Positions 1 to 7,866 of a DNA stretch of 64,000 nt are shown piece by piece. The notes beneath the pieces were generated by a model. It made no database searches. It had not been told where the DNA came from and saw nothing but the letters and a program-made list of their open reading frames with translations. The DNA comes from Pigmentiphaga daeguensis. Lineage in GTDB: Bacteria > Pseudomonadota > Gammaproteobacteria > Burkholderiales > Burkholderiaceae_B. The DNA lies in contig NZ_BAAAEN010000021.1 in the NCBI RefSeq assembly GCF_039523035.1, forward strand, positions 1 through 64,000, given 5' to 3'. Each line of letters begins with the position of its first letter. The stretch's first letter is position 1. Position numbers and translations under genes: made by a program.

Positions 1-40
1 GAGCAAGACGCCTATGCAGGCTATGAGTGGGTGGTATGAT

Positions 41-352
41 TCACACCCTCATTTGTTCCATCGGCGGCCTTATGATCGTCCGGGACTCGACACCTATCGT
101 ATAGCCGTCCTTGGGCGCCTTGGCGACCATGTCCACGCCTATGTTGCCACCCGCGCCGCCCTTGTTCTCGACCACCACCGGTTGGCCCAGCTGCCGCGAC
201 AAGGGCTGCGCCAGCGCACGTGCCAGGATGTCCACCGAGCTGCCCGCCGCGAACGGCGCGATCAGGCGTATCGGGCGGGTCGGGTAGTCCTGTGCGTGCG
301 CGGCGCCCAGCGCGCCGGTCATGATGGTCAGCGCAAGCGCGGTGTGTTTCAT
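41..352 (-). pseudogene. Truncated Bug-family (TctC-like) periplasmic binding protein
   Basis: The 103 residues begin with a signal peptide ending AHAQ, followed by the Bug N-terminal pattern DYPTRPIRLIAPFAAG and later VVENKGGAGG and APKDGYTIG. Bug proteins are normally about 320 residues. This frame leaves the family pattern straight after DGYTIG (near position 95) and stops at 41. The other two minus-strand frames over 1-95 contain stops and show no Bug continuation, so a simple single-base frameshift is unlikely. It lies 22 bases downstream of the lactonase gene on the same strand and was probably co-transcribed with it. A deletion or insertion junction near 95 is the likely cause. Confidence 0.7.
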
Positions 353-374
353 CGGGTCTCCTCGTTGTCTTTCT

Positions 375-1292
375 TCATGTGTGTGCGTATGGCGGCAGGC
401 CGGGTTCGGGCAGCCGGGCGGCCAGGATCACGCCCTGCTCCGCTTCGGTCACGTACAGCGTGCGCCGATCGGGCCCCCCATAGGCGACGTTCGTGGTGCG
501 GCGGCCCGCGCACGAACGGATGCGCAGCAGCGGCTCGCCCATGGCGCTGAACAGCCACACCGATCCGAGCCCCGCGTGGACCACGGCCAGATTGCCGTGG
601 GCGTCCGTCGCCAGGCCGTCCGGGCCGGTGGGACTGCCGGACAGCTGGATGAAACGCCCCACCTTGCCGACCCGCCCCGCCTCGTCCAGCGGCACGCTGT
701 AGATGGCGTTGTCGCGGGTCACGGCCAGGTAAAGCAGGCGTTCGCCCGGCGCGAAGGCTAGCCCGTTCGGGCCTGCCAGGCCATCCACCAGGGTCTCGAC
801 GTGGCCGGCGTCGCGCCGCAGCCGGCACAGCCGGCCCGTGGGCCGGTTCAGCGCGCTGTCGCCCTGGTCGGTGAAATACAGGTCGCCGTTGGCGGCGAAC
901 AGCAGGTCGTTGACGCCCTGGAGCCCACGGGCCTCGTCCGGCGCGAGCAGGGCCCGCGGACGGCTGTCCCGGGGAAACATGGTCATGATGCCGTGGCGCC
1001 GGTCGGCGATGTAGAGACGACCATCGCGATGCAGCTTGAGCCCGTTGGGCTCGCCGTCGTAGCGGCATGCCAGCGCGAACCGTCCCGCCGGATCGACGCG
1101 GAAGATCCTGCCATGGGCCAGGTCGGTGCAATACAGCGTACCGTCGCGGTCGAAGGCGGGCCCTTCCAGGAAGGAATGCAGGGGTCCGGCTCCCCGCGCC
1201 TTCACCCAGGGCGACATGGATCGCACCAGGTGCAGGGATGGCGGCAACGCGGCGTGGATCTCGGTGGCCAGGTCGGGAGGAGCGGCGTACAT
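375..1292 (-). CDS. SMP-30/gluconolactonase-like beta-propeller protein
   Basis: A 305-residue protein with repeated propeller-blade signatures: FLEGPAFDRDGTLYCTD, GEPNGLKLHRDGRLYIAD, GVNDLLFAANGDLYFTD, GPNGLAFAPGERLLYLA and GPDGLATDAHGNLAVVH. These match the SMP-30/gluconolactonase/LRE family, whose members hydrolyse lactones with a divalent metal. The Glu in the first blade and the Asn/Asp residues of the GPNG, GVND and GPDG motifs fit the metal site. There is no signal peptide, so it is probably cytoplasmic. It diverges from the LysR gene at 1406, the usual arrangement for a regulator and its target, and sits upstream of the broken Bug gene. The substrate is unknown. Confidence 0.85.
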   Translation of the reverse strand: MYAAPPDLATEIHAALPPSLHLVRSMSPWVKARGAGPLHSFLEGPAFDRDGTLYCTDLAHGRIFRVDPAGRFALACRYDGEPNGLKLHRDGRLYIADRRHGIMTMFPRDSRPRALLAPDEARGLQGVNDLLFAANGDLYFTDQGDSALNRPTGRLCRLRRDAGHVETLVDGLAGPNGLAFAPGERLLYLAVTRDNAIYSVPLDEAGRVGKVGRFIQLSGSPTGPDGLATDAHGNLAVVHAGLGSVWLFSAMGEPLLRIRSCAGRRTTNVAYGGPDRRTLYVTEAEQGVILAARLPEPGLPPYAHT

Positions 1293-1319
1293 GGGACCGG
1301 AACGGATGGAACAGCCACC

Positions 1320-1325
1320 TATAAT
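1320..1325 (+). promoter_or_regulatory. Perfect -10 hexamer in a divergent intergenic region
   Basis: TATAAT occurs in the 113-bp gap between the divergent lactonase and LysR genes, in otherwise GC-rich DNA, 80 bases before the LysR ATG. No good -35 hexamer is present at 16-18 bases upstream, which would fit an activator-dependent or weak promoter. A T7 run follows at 1353-1359. Confidence 0.3.
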
Positions 1326-1405
1326 GGCAGTCGTTCCCCAGCCCGGGTAACGTTTTTTTCAGATGCCCCCATCTGGATCCGCGATGGCCCCGGACCACGC
1401 CCGAC

Positions 1406-2347
1406 ATGGACCTGCGACGCCTGCGTTATTTCGTCACGATATTGGAAACCGGCAGCTTCTCGCAGGCGGCCGAACGCCTTCACGTCGTGCAAAGCGCGCT
1501 CAGCGCGCAGATCCAGAAGCTGGAGGACTCCCTGGGCACGCGCCTGTTCGTGCGCGATGCCCATGGCGTGCAGCCCACGCCGTCCGGCCGCAAGCTGCTC
1601 GGCCATGCGCGGCGCATCCTGGACATGGTGGCGGCCGCCGAACACGACTTGCGGCAGGACGCGGAATCGCCCCGCGGCATCGTGCGCATCGGCATTCCCA
1701 GCAGCATCAGCCGCATGATGACGGTGCCCCTGCTGCAGGCGGTCGAAGAGGCCCATCCCGAGGTCACGCTGCACGTGGTCGAGGCGATGACCGACGAACT
1801 CGAGGCGCTGTTGAAGCAGAACCGGCTCGAGATGGCCATCCTGTTCACCGTGGGGGAAACCGGCAGTCCCCACCTCATCGACACCCTGCGCGACGAACCC
1901 TTGTACCTGGTGTCGCCCGCGGACGGCTCCCCGCCCTCCCATGTGGTCCCCTTCGCCGAACTGGCCCGCATGGACCTCGTGCTGCCCACGCTGCGCCACC
2001 GCGTGCGCCAGATGCTGTCGCGCGAGGCCGAGCAGCGCGGCCTGGCGCTCAGGATCAAGCACGAGCTGGACTCCATGGCACAGACCGTGCAGTTGATCGC
2101 CGCCGGCAACGGCAGCTCGGTCATGATCGTCTCGTCCTTCATCGAGGAATGGCAGGCCGGGCGCGTACAGGCCACGCCGGTTTCCGACCTGCGCACCACC
2201 GCGCAGGTGGTGCTGGCCACCTCGCACGGCGCATCGCACAGCGCCGTGGCCGGCATCCGGGACCTGGTCGTCGCCACCGCGGCCCGCCTGGCGCGCGACG
2301 GCACCTGGCCCGACCGTCCGCCACGGGAAGCCGCCCACCTCCGCTAG
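1406..2347 (+). CDS. LysR-family transcriptional regulator
   Basis: A 313-residue protein. Residues 1-60 form the LysR winged helix: MDLRRLRYFVTILETGSFSQ, then AAERLHVVQSALSAQIQKLE and GTRLFVRD. Residues from about 90 form the periplasmic-binding-like co-inducer domain, with a typical GIVRIGIP start. It probably controls the divergent lactonase gene at 375-1292 and possibly the isochorismatase/MFS pair downstream. Its inducer cannot be read from the sequence. An intergenic repeat copy starts 13 bases after its stop codon. Confidence 0.93.
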   Translation: MDLRRLRYFVTILETGSFSQAAERLHVVQSALSAQIQKLEDSLGTRLFVRDAHGVQPTPSGRKLLGHARRILDMVAAAEHDLRQDAESPRGIVRIGIPSSISRMMTVPLLQAVEEAHPEVTLHVVEAMTDELEALLKQNRLEMAILFTVGETGSPHLIDTLRDEPLYLVSPADGSPPSHVVPFAELARMDLVLPTLRHRVRQMLSREAEQRGLALRIKHELDSMAQTVQLIAAGNGSSVMIVSSFIEEWQAGRVQATPVSDLRTTAQVVLATSHGASHSAVAGIRDLVVATAARLARDGTWPDRPPREAAHLR

Positions 2348-2359
2348 GGCCTGCGCGAT

Positions 2360-2461
2360 TTATCCCCAGGCGATGTGGAAAACCCTGGGGAAAGCACGGG
2401 CACAACTTCACCCGGCCTAGATTCCATGCGGGTCTGCGGGCGGTGACGCGAAAATGGGCAG
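2360..2461 (+). repeat. Intergenic repeat copy A with DnaA-box-like motifs
   Basis: This 102-bp stretch aligns without gaps to 5394-5495 at about 75 identities by hand count. It starts TTATCCCCA, then has TGTGGAAAA, CCCTGGGGAAAG, CCATGCGGGT and CGCGAAAA. TTATCCCCA and TGTGGAAAA each differ from a DnaA box (TTATCCACA or its complement) by one or two bases. TCCCCAGG at 2363-2370 pairs perfectly with CCTGGGGA at 2384-2391. It lies between a LysR stop and the next gene. Confidence 0.65.
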
Positions 2462-2571
2462 GCTCCTCATCCACTGCGCAACTTTTGCGCTGCCACCGCA
2501 ATTTCCTGCGCTTGGCCCGCGGCCGGCGGCGCTATGTTCGGCCTTCCACCCACCCCACGGAGGCCTCTCGC

Positions 2572-3183
2572 ATGCCCTCTTCCCTTTCCCTTGATCCCGC
2601 CAAGGCCGTCCTGCTGGTCGTCGACATGCAGAACGACTTCGTCCTGCCGGACGCGCCCATGGAGGTCGCCGCCGCCCGCCAGCGCGTCCCCGCCATGGCC
2701 GCGCTGGTCGCCCGCGCGCGCGAGGCCGGTGTCCCGGTCATCTACACCCAGCACGTGCTGTACGACGGATTCGACGTCTCGCCGCTGGAGACGACCCAGT
2801 TGCCGCACTTGAAGACGGCCGGCATGCGCGCGGGCACGCCCGGGGTCGAGATCATCGCCGAGCTGGCCCCCCTGCCCGGCGAGGTCGTCATACCCAAGCA
2901 TCGCTACGACGCGTTCTACAACACCCGCCTCGAGACCGTCATCCGCAACATCCGGGGCCGCAACGTCGCCGACAGCGTGATCATCACGGGTACGGTCACC
3001 AGCGTCTGCTGCGAGTCGACCGCGCGCAGCGCCTTCATGCGCGACCTGCGGGTTTTTTTCGTGGACGACGCCACCGGCGGATTCGACGACGCCTCGCATC
3101 GCGCCACGCTCGCCACCATCGACCGGGTGTTCGGCAAGGTCGTCTCCACGCGCCAGGTGCTGGACGCGCTGGGCGGAGCATGA
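2572..3183 (+). CDS. Isochorismatase-like cysteine hydrolase
   Basis: A 203-residue alpha/beta hydrolase of the isochorismatase-like family. The catalytic triad is visible: Asp in LLVVDMQNDF, Lys in VVIPKHRYDAF and Cys in TVTSVCCESTARSA. The family cleaves amides or ureas (nicotinamidase, N-carbamoylsarcosine amidase, biuret hydrolase types) or vinyl ethers. The VCCEST form is typical of the amidohydrolase members. The ATG at 2572 follows CCACGGAGGCCTCTCGC, a good ribosome-binding site. Its stop overlaps the MFS start in ATGA, so the two genes are translationally coupled and the transporter may move its substrate or product. Confidence 0.88.
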   Translation: MPSSLSLDPAKAVLLVVDMQNDFVLPDAPMEVAAARQRVPAMAALVARAREAGVPVIYTQHVLYDGFDVSPLETTQLPHLKTAGMRAGTPGVEIIAELAPLPGEVVIPKHRYDAFYNTRLETVIRNIRGRNVADSVIITGTVTSVCCESTARSAFMRDLRVFFVDDATGGFDDASHRATLATIDRVFGKVVSTRQVLDALGGA

Positions 3184-4436
3184 CCATGACCCGGCCACTC
3201 GTGCACGATACCGCCTACGAATGGAAGGCCGTCACCATCCTCGCCCTGGGCTTCGGCCTGATGGGCCTGGACCGCTGGCTGCTCGCCCCCATGTTCCCCT
3301 TCATGATGAAGGACCTGGATCTGTCCTACCAGGACCTCGGCCTGCTCATCGGGGTGCTGGGCCTGGCCTGGGGCGTGTTCTCCATCACCATGGGCCGGGT
3401 CTCGGACCGCGTCGGCCGACGCAAGGTCCTGATCCCTGCCGCCATCGCGTTCTCCTGCCTGTCCGGATTGTCGGGGCTGGCCACGGGCCTGATCAGCCTG
3501 ATGCTGATCCGCACGGTCATGGGCGTCGCCGAGGGCTCCTTCTGCCCCACCAGCGTGGCCGCGGCCGGCGAGGCCTCGCATCCGCGGCGCCGCGGCCTGA
3601 ACCAGGGACTGCAGCAGAGCGCCTTTCCGCTGTTCGGACTGGGGCTCGCACCCATCATCGCCACCCAGCTGATGGACGTACTGCCCTCCTGGCACTATGT
3701 GTTCTTCCTGTCGGCGGTGCCTGGCCTGATCCTCGCCTGGTTCATGTACAAGGTCATCCGCGAACCCGGCACCGGTGTCCAGGGCGGGCTGCCCGCCGCG
3801 CCGGCTGCCGGGGCCACGCTGTCCTGGAAGGAACTGCTGCGCCGGCGCAACCTGCTGCTCGCGGTCGCCTCCATCCTGTGCGCGATGACCGGCATCTTCG
3901 TGGTCGGCGCCATGGTGCCCAACTACCTGACCGACTACCTCAAGCTGACACCGCAGCAAATGGGACTGGTGGTCTCGGCCATCGGCATCGGCGGGTTCTT
4001 CGGTGAATTCGGCGTGCCCGGCATCTCGGACTTCATCGGCCGCCGCGCCGCCGCCTTCCTGGCCTTCGTCGGCGCCGCGCTGGCCCTGTATGCCTTCATC
4101 CGCACCGATGCCTCGCCCTGGGCGCTGTTCGGGGTGCTGCTGGTGGTGTCGTTCTTCTGCTTCGGACTGCTGGCCCTGATGACCGGGCCCATCGCCACCG
4201 AGGCGGCGCCTCCCGGCATGGTGGCCTCGGCCATCGGCACGGTCAGCGGCCTGGGCGAGATCTTCGGCGGCGGGGTCGCGCCCGTGGTGGCCGGCTACAT
4301 CGCCCAGCACCATGGCATCCAGTACACGCTGTACCTGGCGCTGGGCGGCATCGCGATCGGCCTCGCCGTGTCGCTGTTCCTGAAGGAGACGGCCCCGCGC
4401 AAGGTCGAGGCCGGCGTCCGGGCTCAGGCGTCGTAG
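3180..4436 (+). CDS. MFS transporter (12 TM helices)
   Basis: A 418-residue integral inner-membrane protein of the major facilitator superfamily. The loop 2-3 signature GRVSDRVGRRKVL is present at about residues 72-84, a second weaker copy GISDFIGRRAAAF appears after the central loop, and hydrophobic helices fill the rest. FMMKDLDLSYQDLGLLIG resembles the organic-acid/sugar-acid (ACS-like) branch. The start overlaps the hydrolase stop by four bases. The 3' end overlaps the convergent AraC gene by 13 bases. The substrate is unknown; a carboxylate or amide handled by the upstream hydrolase is the natural inference. Confidence 0.92.
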   Translation: MTMTRPLVHDTAYEWKAVTILALGFGLMGLDRWLLAPMFPFMMKDLDLSYQDLGLLIGVLGLAWGVFSITMGRVSDRVGRRKVLIPAAIAFSCLSGLSGLATGLISLMLIRTVMGVAEGSFCPTSVAAAGEASHPRRRGLNQGLQQSAFPLFGLGLAPIIATQLMDVLPSWHYVFFLSAVPGLILAWFMYKVIREPGTGVQGGLPAAPAAGATLSWKELLRRRNLLLAVASILCAMTGIFVVGAMVPNYLTDYLKLTPQQMGLVVSAIGIGGFFGEFGVPGISDFIGRRAAAFLAFVGAALALYAFIRTDASPWALFGVLLVVSFFCFGLLALMTGPIATEAAPPGMVASAIGTVSGLGEIFGGGVAPVVAGYIAQHHGIQYTLYLALGGIAIGLAVSLFLKETAPRKVEAGVRAQAS

Positions 4437-5338
4437 TGGCCGGCCGTGGCGCGGTAGGCCGAGGCCGAACTGCCCAGGGCCTTCTTCAAGGCCCGGCCCA
4501 TCGCGCCCGCCGACGCGAAGCCGCAGACGCTGGCGACGTACGAGACGGGCTGGCCCGTCGTCGCCAGCAGGTGGCGGGCCCGCTCCACCCGCATCGCGGT
4601 CAGGTGGCGGTATGGGGACACGCCCTGCGCGGCCTTGAAGCAGCGCAGGAAATGGTATCGGCTCAAGCCGCACAAGGCGGCCAGCTCGGCCAGGGAAATG
4701 TCCTCGGCCAGGTGTTCGTCCATGTAGCGGGTGACCTTGCGCAACGCCTGGGGACTCAGGCGCGGCGCCGTCGCGGCCGCCGGCTCCGCCCGCCACTTCT
4801 TGCCCAGTTCGTTCAACACCAGCGCGCCGAAGCTGTCGGACAGCAGGCGCGAGACCTGGCCGGCCCCCAGGTCCCGGACGAACGCTCCCAGGGCCGTGTA
4901 GACCAGCGGACTCACGAAGCCGCGCTGGGCCAGCGACCACATGCCATCCACCGGCCGCTCGCACCCCAGTTCCTCGAACATCTCCAGCGCAGCCTGCTGG
5001 TCGAACGTCAGCAGCGACACCCGGGCGGGCCCGTCCTTGACCCAGCGGAAAGCGGTGCCGGGCGGAATCAGGTGCAGCGGATTGACGAAATTGACGAAAT
5101 GGTCGCGGTAGCCCCAGCCCAGGTCGAATCTGGCGGACCTCAGCCGGTACTCGTGCGAGACGAGCAGGAGCATGTGGGGCAGCGCCGGGCAGGACAACTC
5201 ATGGGCATCGAAGCTGCAATGCACCACGCTGCCGGCCAGCCGGCCTCCGTAGTCGAACGACTGGTGCAGGCTGTAGGCGCCGGTATCCGTCAATACCTGG
5301 CGCAACCGGGCGGCGGTCGGGGAAGGGTCGGTGTTCAC
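4424..5338 (-). CDS. AraC-family transcriptional regulator
   Basis: The reading frame is open to 5416, but a GTG at 5336-5338 is preceded by GGGAGATCCC and gives a compact 304-residue protein, so that start is chosen. The C-terminal 100 residues contain two helix-turn-helix units: ISLAELAALCGLSRYHFLRC and VSYVASVCGFASAGAMGRAL, separated by the usual GVSPYRHLTAMRVERARHLL linker. The N-terminal part is a cupin-like sensing domain. It is convergent with the MFS gene, overlapping it by 13 bases, and is a candidate regulator of that hydrolase/transporter pair or of the minus-strand ligase operon. Repeat copy B lies 56 bases upstream of the start. Confidence 0.9.
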   Translation of the reverse strand: MNTDPSPTAARLRQVLTDTGAYSLHQSFDYGGRLAGSVVHCSFDAHELSCPALPHMLLLVSHEYRLRSARFDLGWGYRDHFVNFVNPLHLIPPGTAFRWVKDGPARVSLLTFDQQAALEMFEELGCERPVDGMWSLAQRGFVSPLVYTALGAFVRDLGAGQVSRLLSDSFGALVLNELGKKWRAEPAAATAPRLSPQALRKVTRYMDEHLAEDISLAELAALCGLSRYHFLRCFKAAQGVSPYRHLTAMRVERARHLLATTGQPVSYVASVCGFASAGAMGRALKKALGSSASAYRATAGHYDA

Positions 5339-5393
5339 GGGATCTCCCGGAAGGCGGGAACGGCTCACCCCATATACTACCCGGCAGCCGGAC

Positions 5394-5495
5394 TTATCCC
5401 CACCCGCTGTGAACAACCCTGGGGAAAGGCTGCGGACAAATCATCCGGCGCCAGCAACCATGCGGGTTTGCGGACCATGGCGCGAAAACGGGCAG
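5394..5495 (+). repeat. Intergenic repeat copy B with DnaA-box-like motif
   Basis: Second copy of the element at 2360-2461, in the same orientation and equal in length. Shared blocks are TTATCCCCA, CAACCCTGGGGAAAG, CCATGCGGGT and CGCGAAAA. The short inverted pair is TCCCCA...TGGGGA. It fills the gap between the AraC start and the 3' end of the acyl-CoA ligase at 5503, so it could act in a promoter, a transcript end or both. Confidence 0.65.
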
Positions 5496-5502
5496 CCACC
5501 GG

Positions 5503-6984
5503 CTAATCCGGGGTCGGTCCCTCGATCAGGCGCTTCTTGATGATCTTGCCGGCCGAATTGCGCTCGAACTCGTCGACGAAGCGGAAATGGCGCGGCACCT
5601 TGTAGGGCGCCAGCCGTTCCCTGCACCAGGCGGCCAGGGCCGCCGCGTCGCGATCGCCACGCATCATCACGAAGGCGGCCACTTCTTCGTCGAATTCCTT
5701 CGAGGGCAGGCCCACCACCGCCGCTTCCTGCACGTCGGGGTGCGTCATGAGGATGGACTCGATCTCCAGCGGATAGATGTTCACGCCGCCGCGGATGATC
5801 ATGTCCTTGGCCCGGCCGCACAGGAACAGGTAGCCTTCTTCGTTCAGGTAGCCCAGATCGCCCGGGTAGAAGAAGCCGTCGCGGAAGGCCTCCCTGCTCG
5901 CCTCCTCGTCGCGGTGGAAACCCTGCGCCACCGTGGCGCCCTCGTAACGGATACGCCCGACTTCGCCGGGCGGCAATGAGTGGTCCTGTTCGTCGACGAC
6001 CTGCAGGCGCACGCCGAACACCGGCCGGCCGACGGAGGCGGGCTGCGCCTCCAGTTCCTGGTTGGACAGCACGGTCACGCCGCCGCCCTCGGTGGAACTG
6101 TAGTACTCGATGAAATTGGGACAGACCTCGTTGCGGATGCGGCGCCGCTCCTCGGCCGTCAGCGGCGAGCCCGACGAGATCAGCGTGCGCAGGCCGCGCA
6201 GCGGCGCCACGTCGCGCGGCTCGGCCTGCAACACGCGCCGCAGCAGCGTGGGTACCAGGAAGGTGATCGTGGCGCCCGTGCGCGCCACCTCGGCGGCCAG
6301 TTCCTCGACCTTGTAGGGCGGCGGGCACAGCACCGTCGTGGCCCCCACGTACAGCGACGAGACCGAGAACGCGCGCCCGCCGCCGAAGTACAGCGGCGTG
6401 GCGTTGATGTAGGTCTCGCGGCTGCCGAACCCCAGGTCGGCGTAGTGCGTGAAGAAGCGGCTCATGAACTGCGCATGCGACAGCAGCGGCCCCTTGGGCC
6501 GTCCCGTGGTCCCCGACGACAGCGACAGGCAGAAGCCGCGGTCCTCCTCGGCGTAACGGTCGCGCACCACGACCTGCTCCGCGCGGGCCAGCCAGGCCTC
6601 GTCGGCCGCCACGCACAGGCCTGGCGCGAAGTCGTCTCCAGGCTCGACCAGCACGCAGCGCGCGCCGAAATGCCGCGCCACCCTGAGTTTCTCGCCGGCT
6701 TGCCAGCGGCAGTCCACCGGCAGGATCACCGCCCCGGCGCGCGCCACGGCGTAGAGCATGACCAGGTGCTCGGGCGTGTCCTTCAGCGCCACGCCCACCA
6801 CGTCACCCGGCTGCACGCCCATCTCCAGCAACAGCGAAGCCCGTTGTCGCACCAGCAGGTCGAGCCGGCGATAGTCGATGACCCGATCGCGATGGATGAT
6901 GGCGGGCTTGGTGGGCCGCTGGCTCGCGTGCAGGGTCAGCTGGTCCGCGATGTTCGGGCCGCGCATCGGCATTCCCGTGCTCAT
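5503..6984 (-). CDS. Class I adenylate-forming acyl-CoA ligase
   Basis: A 493-residue AMP-binding enzyme of the ANL superfamily, which activates a carboxylate to an acyl-adenylate and then a CoA thioester. The P-loop motif SGTTGRPKG is at about residues 157-165, YYSSTEGG is the A5-like motif, DGFFYPGDLGYLNEEGYLF and GRAKDMIIRGG are the hinge region, and the catalytic lysine is in NSAGKIIKKRL near the C terminus. The ATG at 6984 overlaps the upstream amidohydrolase stop (ATGA), so it is the last gene of the HyuB-HyuA-Bug-amidohydrolase-ligase operon. It probably activates the acid produced by that pathway. The substrate is unknown. Confidence 0.92.
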   Translation of the reverse strand: MSTGMPMRGPNIADQLTLHASQRPTKPAIIHRDRVIDYRRLDLLVRQRASLLLEMGVQPGDVVGVALKDTPEHLVMLYAVARAGAVILPVDCRWQAGEKLRVARHFGARCVLVEPGDDFAPGLCVAADEAWLARAEQVVVRDRYAEEDRGFCLSLSSGTTGRPKGPLLSHAQFMSRFFTHYADLGFGSRETYINATPLYFGGGRAFSVSSLYVGATTVLCPPPYKVEELAAEVARTGATITFLVPTLLRRVLQAEPRDVAPLRGLRTLISSGSPLTAEERRRIRNEVCPNFIEYYSSTEGGGVTVLSNQELEAQPASVGRPVFGVRLQVVDEQDHSLPPGEVGRIRYEGATVAQGFHRDEEASREAFRDGFFYPGDLGYLNEEGYLFLCGRAKDMIIRGGVNIYPLEIESILMTHPDVQEAAVVGLPSKEFDEEVAAFVMMRGDRDAAALAAWCRERLAPYKVPRHFRFVDEFERNSAGKIIKKRLIEGPTPD

Positions 6985-7853
6985 CGGTCCAGTCCGTAGA
7001 CACGCAGCACGTTGCCGCGCAACAGCTTTTCCCGGGAGCCGGGCCGCAGGCCCAGGGCCTCGATCTCGTCCCGCGCGCGCTTGAAATCCAGGATGGGAAA
7101 ATCGGTGCCGAACATCACCTTGTCCTGGCCGTAGCTGTCGATGTACTTCACGAAGGCCTCGGGCCAGTACCTGGGGCTGTGGGCGTCCGTGCCGATGTAG
7201 ACGTTGGGATGCTTCCAGGCCATGGCGATCATCTCCTCGGTCCAGGGTATGCCCACATGTATCCCGATGATCTTGAGCTCCGGAAAATCGCAGGCCACCG
7301 CGTCCAGGCAGATGGGCCGGCCCACGCTGCGCAGCCGGTGCGAAGGGTCGTAGATCATGGACTGCCCCACCTGGAGCTGCACCGGCACGTCCAGTTCCGC
7401 GCACTTGGCGTAGAAGGGATACCACTTCGCGTGATCGGGCGCGAGCTCGAACCAATGGGGATAGAAATGCGCGCCGATGAAGCCGTATTCCCGCACGGCC
7501 TTCTCCAGCTCCCGCACGCCTCGCATGCCTTCCGTGGGGTCGAGTCCGGCCAGGCCGTGGAAGCGGTCGGGATGGCGATTGACCGCCTCGGCCACCGCCT
7601 CGTAGGGCACGTGGTAGCTGGCGCGATGCTGCCAGGGCCCTACCTTGGCGGCGATCAGGAAGGCCTGTTCGATGCCGGCGGCGTCCATGCGGCGCAGCAT
7701 GTCCTCGTGCGACAACCCTTGCATGATGGCCGTATCGACGTTCATCTTGCCGCTGTAGAAGGCATCGCGCTTGGGCCGTTGCGCCAGCAGCTCGGGCGTC
7801 CAGATATTGACCACGGCGTCGATCGCCGGGATGTCGTAGCTGTGGGAGGTCAT
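6981..7853 (-). CDS. Amidohydrolase-2-type TIM-barrel protein lacking the HxH pair
   Basis: A 290-residue protein of the ACMSD-like amidohydrolase_2 family, whose members decarboxylate or hydrolyse aromatic and related acids. Strand-end landmarks are GAHFYPHWFEL, LKIIGIHVGIPW and DKVMFGTDFPILDF, the last carrying the conserved Asp. The N-terminal metal motif, normally IDxHxH, reads AIDAVVNIW here, so both histidines are replaced (Val and Asn). The family includes members with an altered first motif, so activity is not excluded, but a classical binuclear site is unlikely. It overlaps the ligase start by four bases and lies 13 bases after the Bug gene. Confidence 0.85.
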   Translation of the reverse strand: MTSHSYDIPAIDAVVNIWTPELLAQRPKRDAFYSGKMNVDTAIMQGLSHEDMLRRMDAAGIEQAFLIAAKVGPWQHRASYHVPYEAVAEAVNRHPDRFHGLAGLDPTEGMRGVRELEKAVREYGFIGAHFYPHWFELAPDHAKWYPFYAKCAELDVPVQLQVGQSMIYDPSHRLRSVGRPICLDAVACDFPELKIIGIHVGIPWTEEMIAMAWKHPNVYIGTDAHSPRYWPEAFVKYIDSYGQDKVMFGTDFPILDFKRARDEIEALGLRPGSREKLLRGNVLRVYGLDR

Positions 7854-7866
7854 CTCGCTTCCTCGA

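Noticed and set aside
1353..1359. T7 run as an intrinsic terminator
   Set aside because: No stable stem precedes it, and it lies upstream of the LysR start rather than after a gene.
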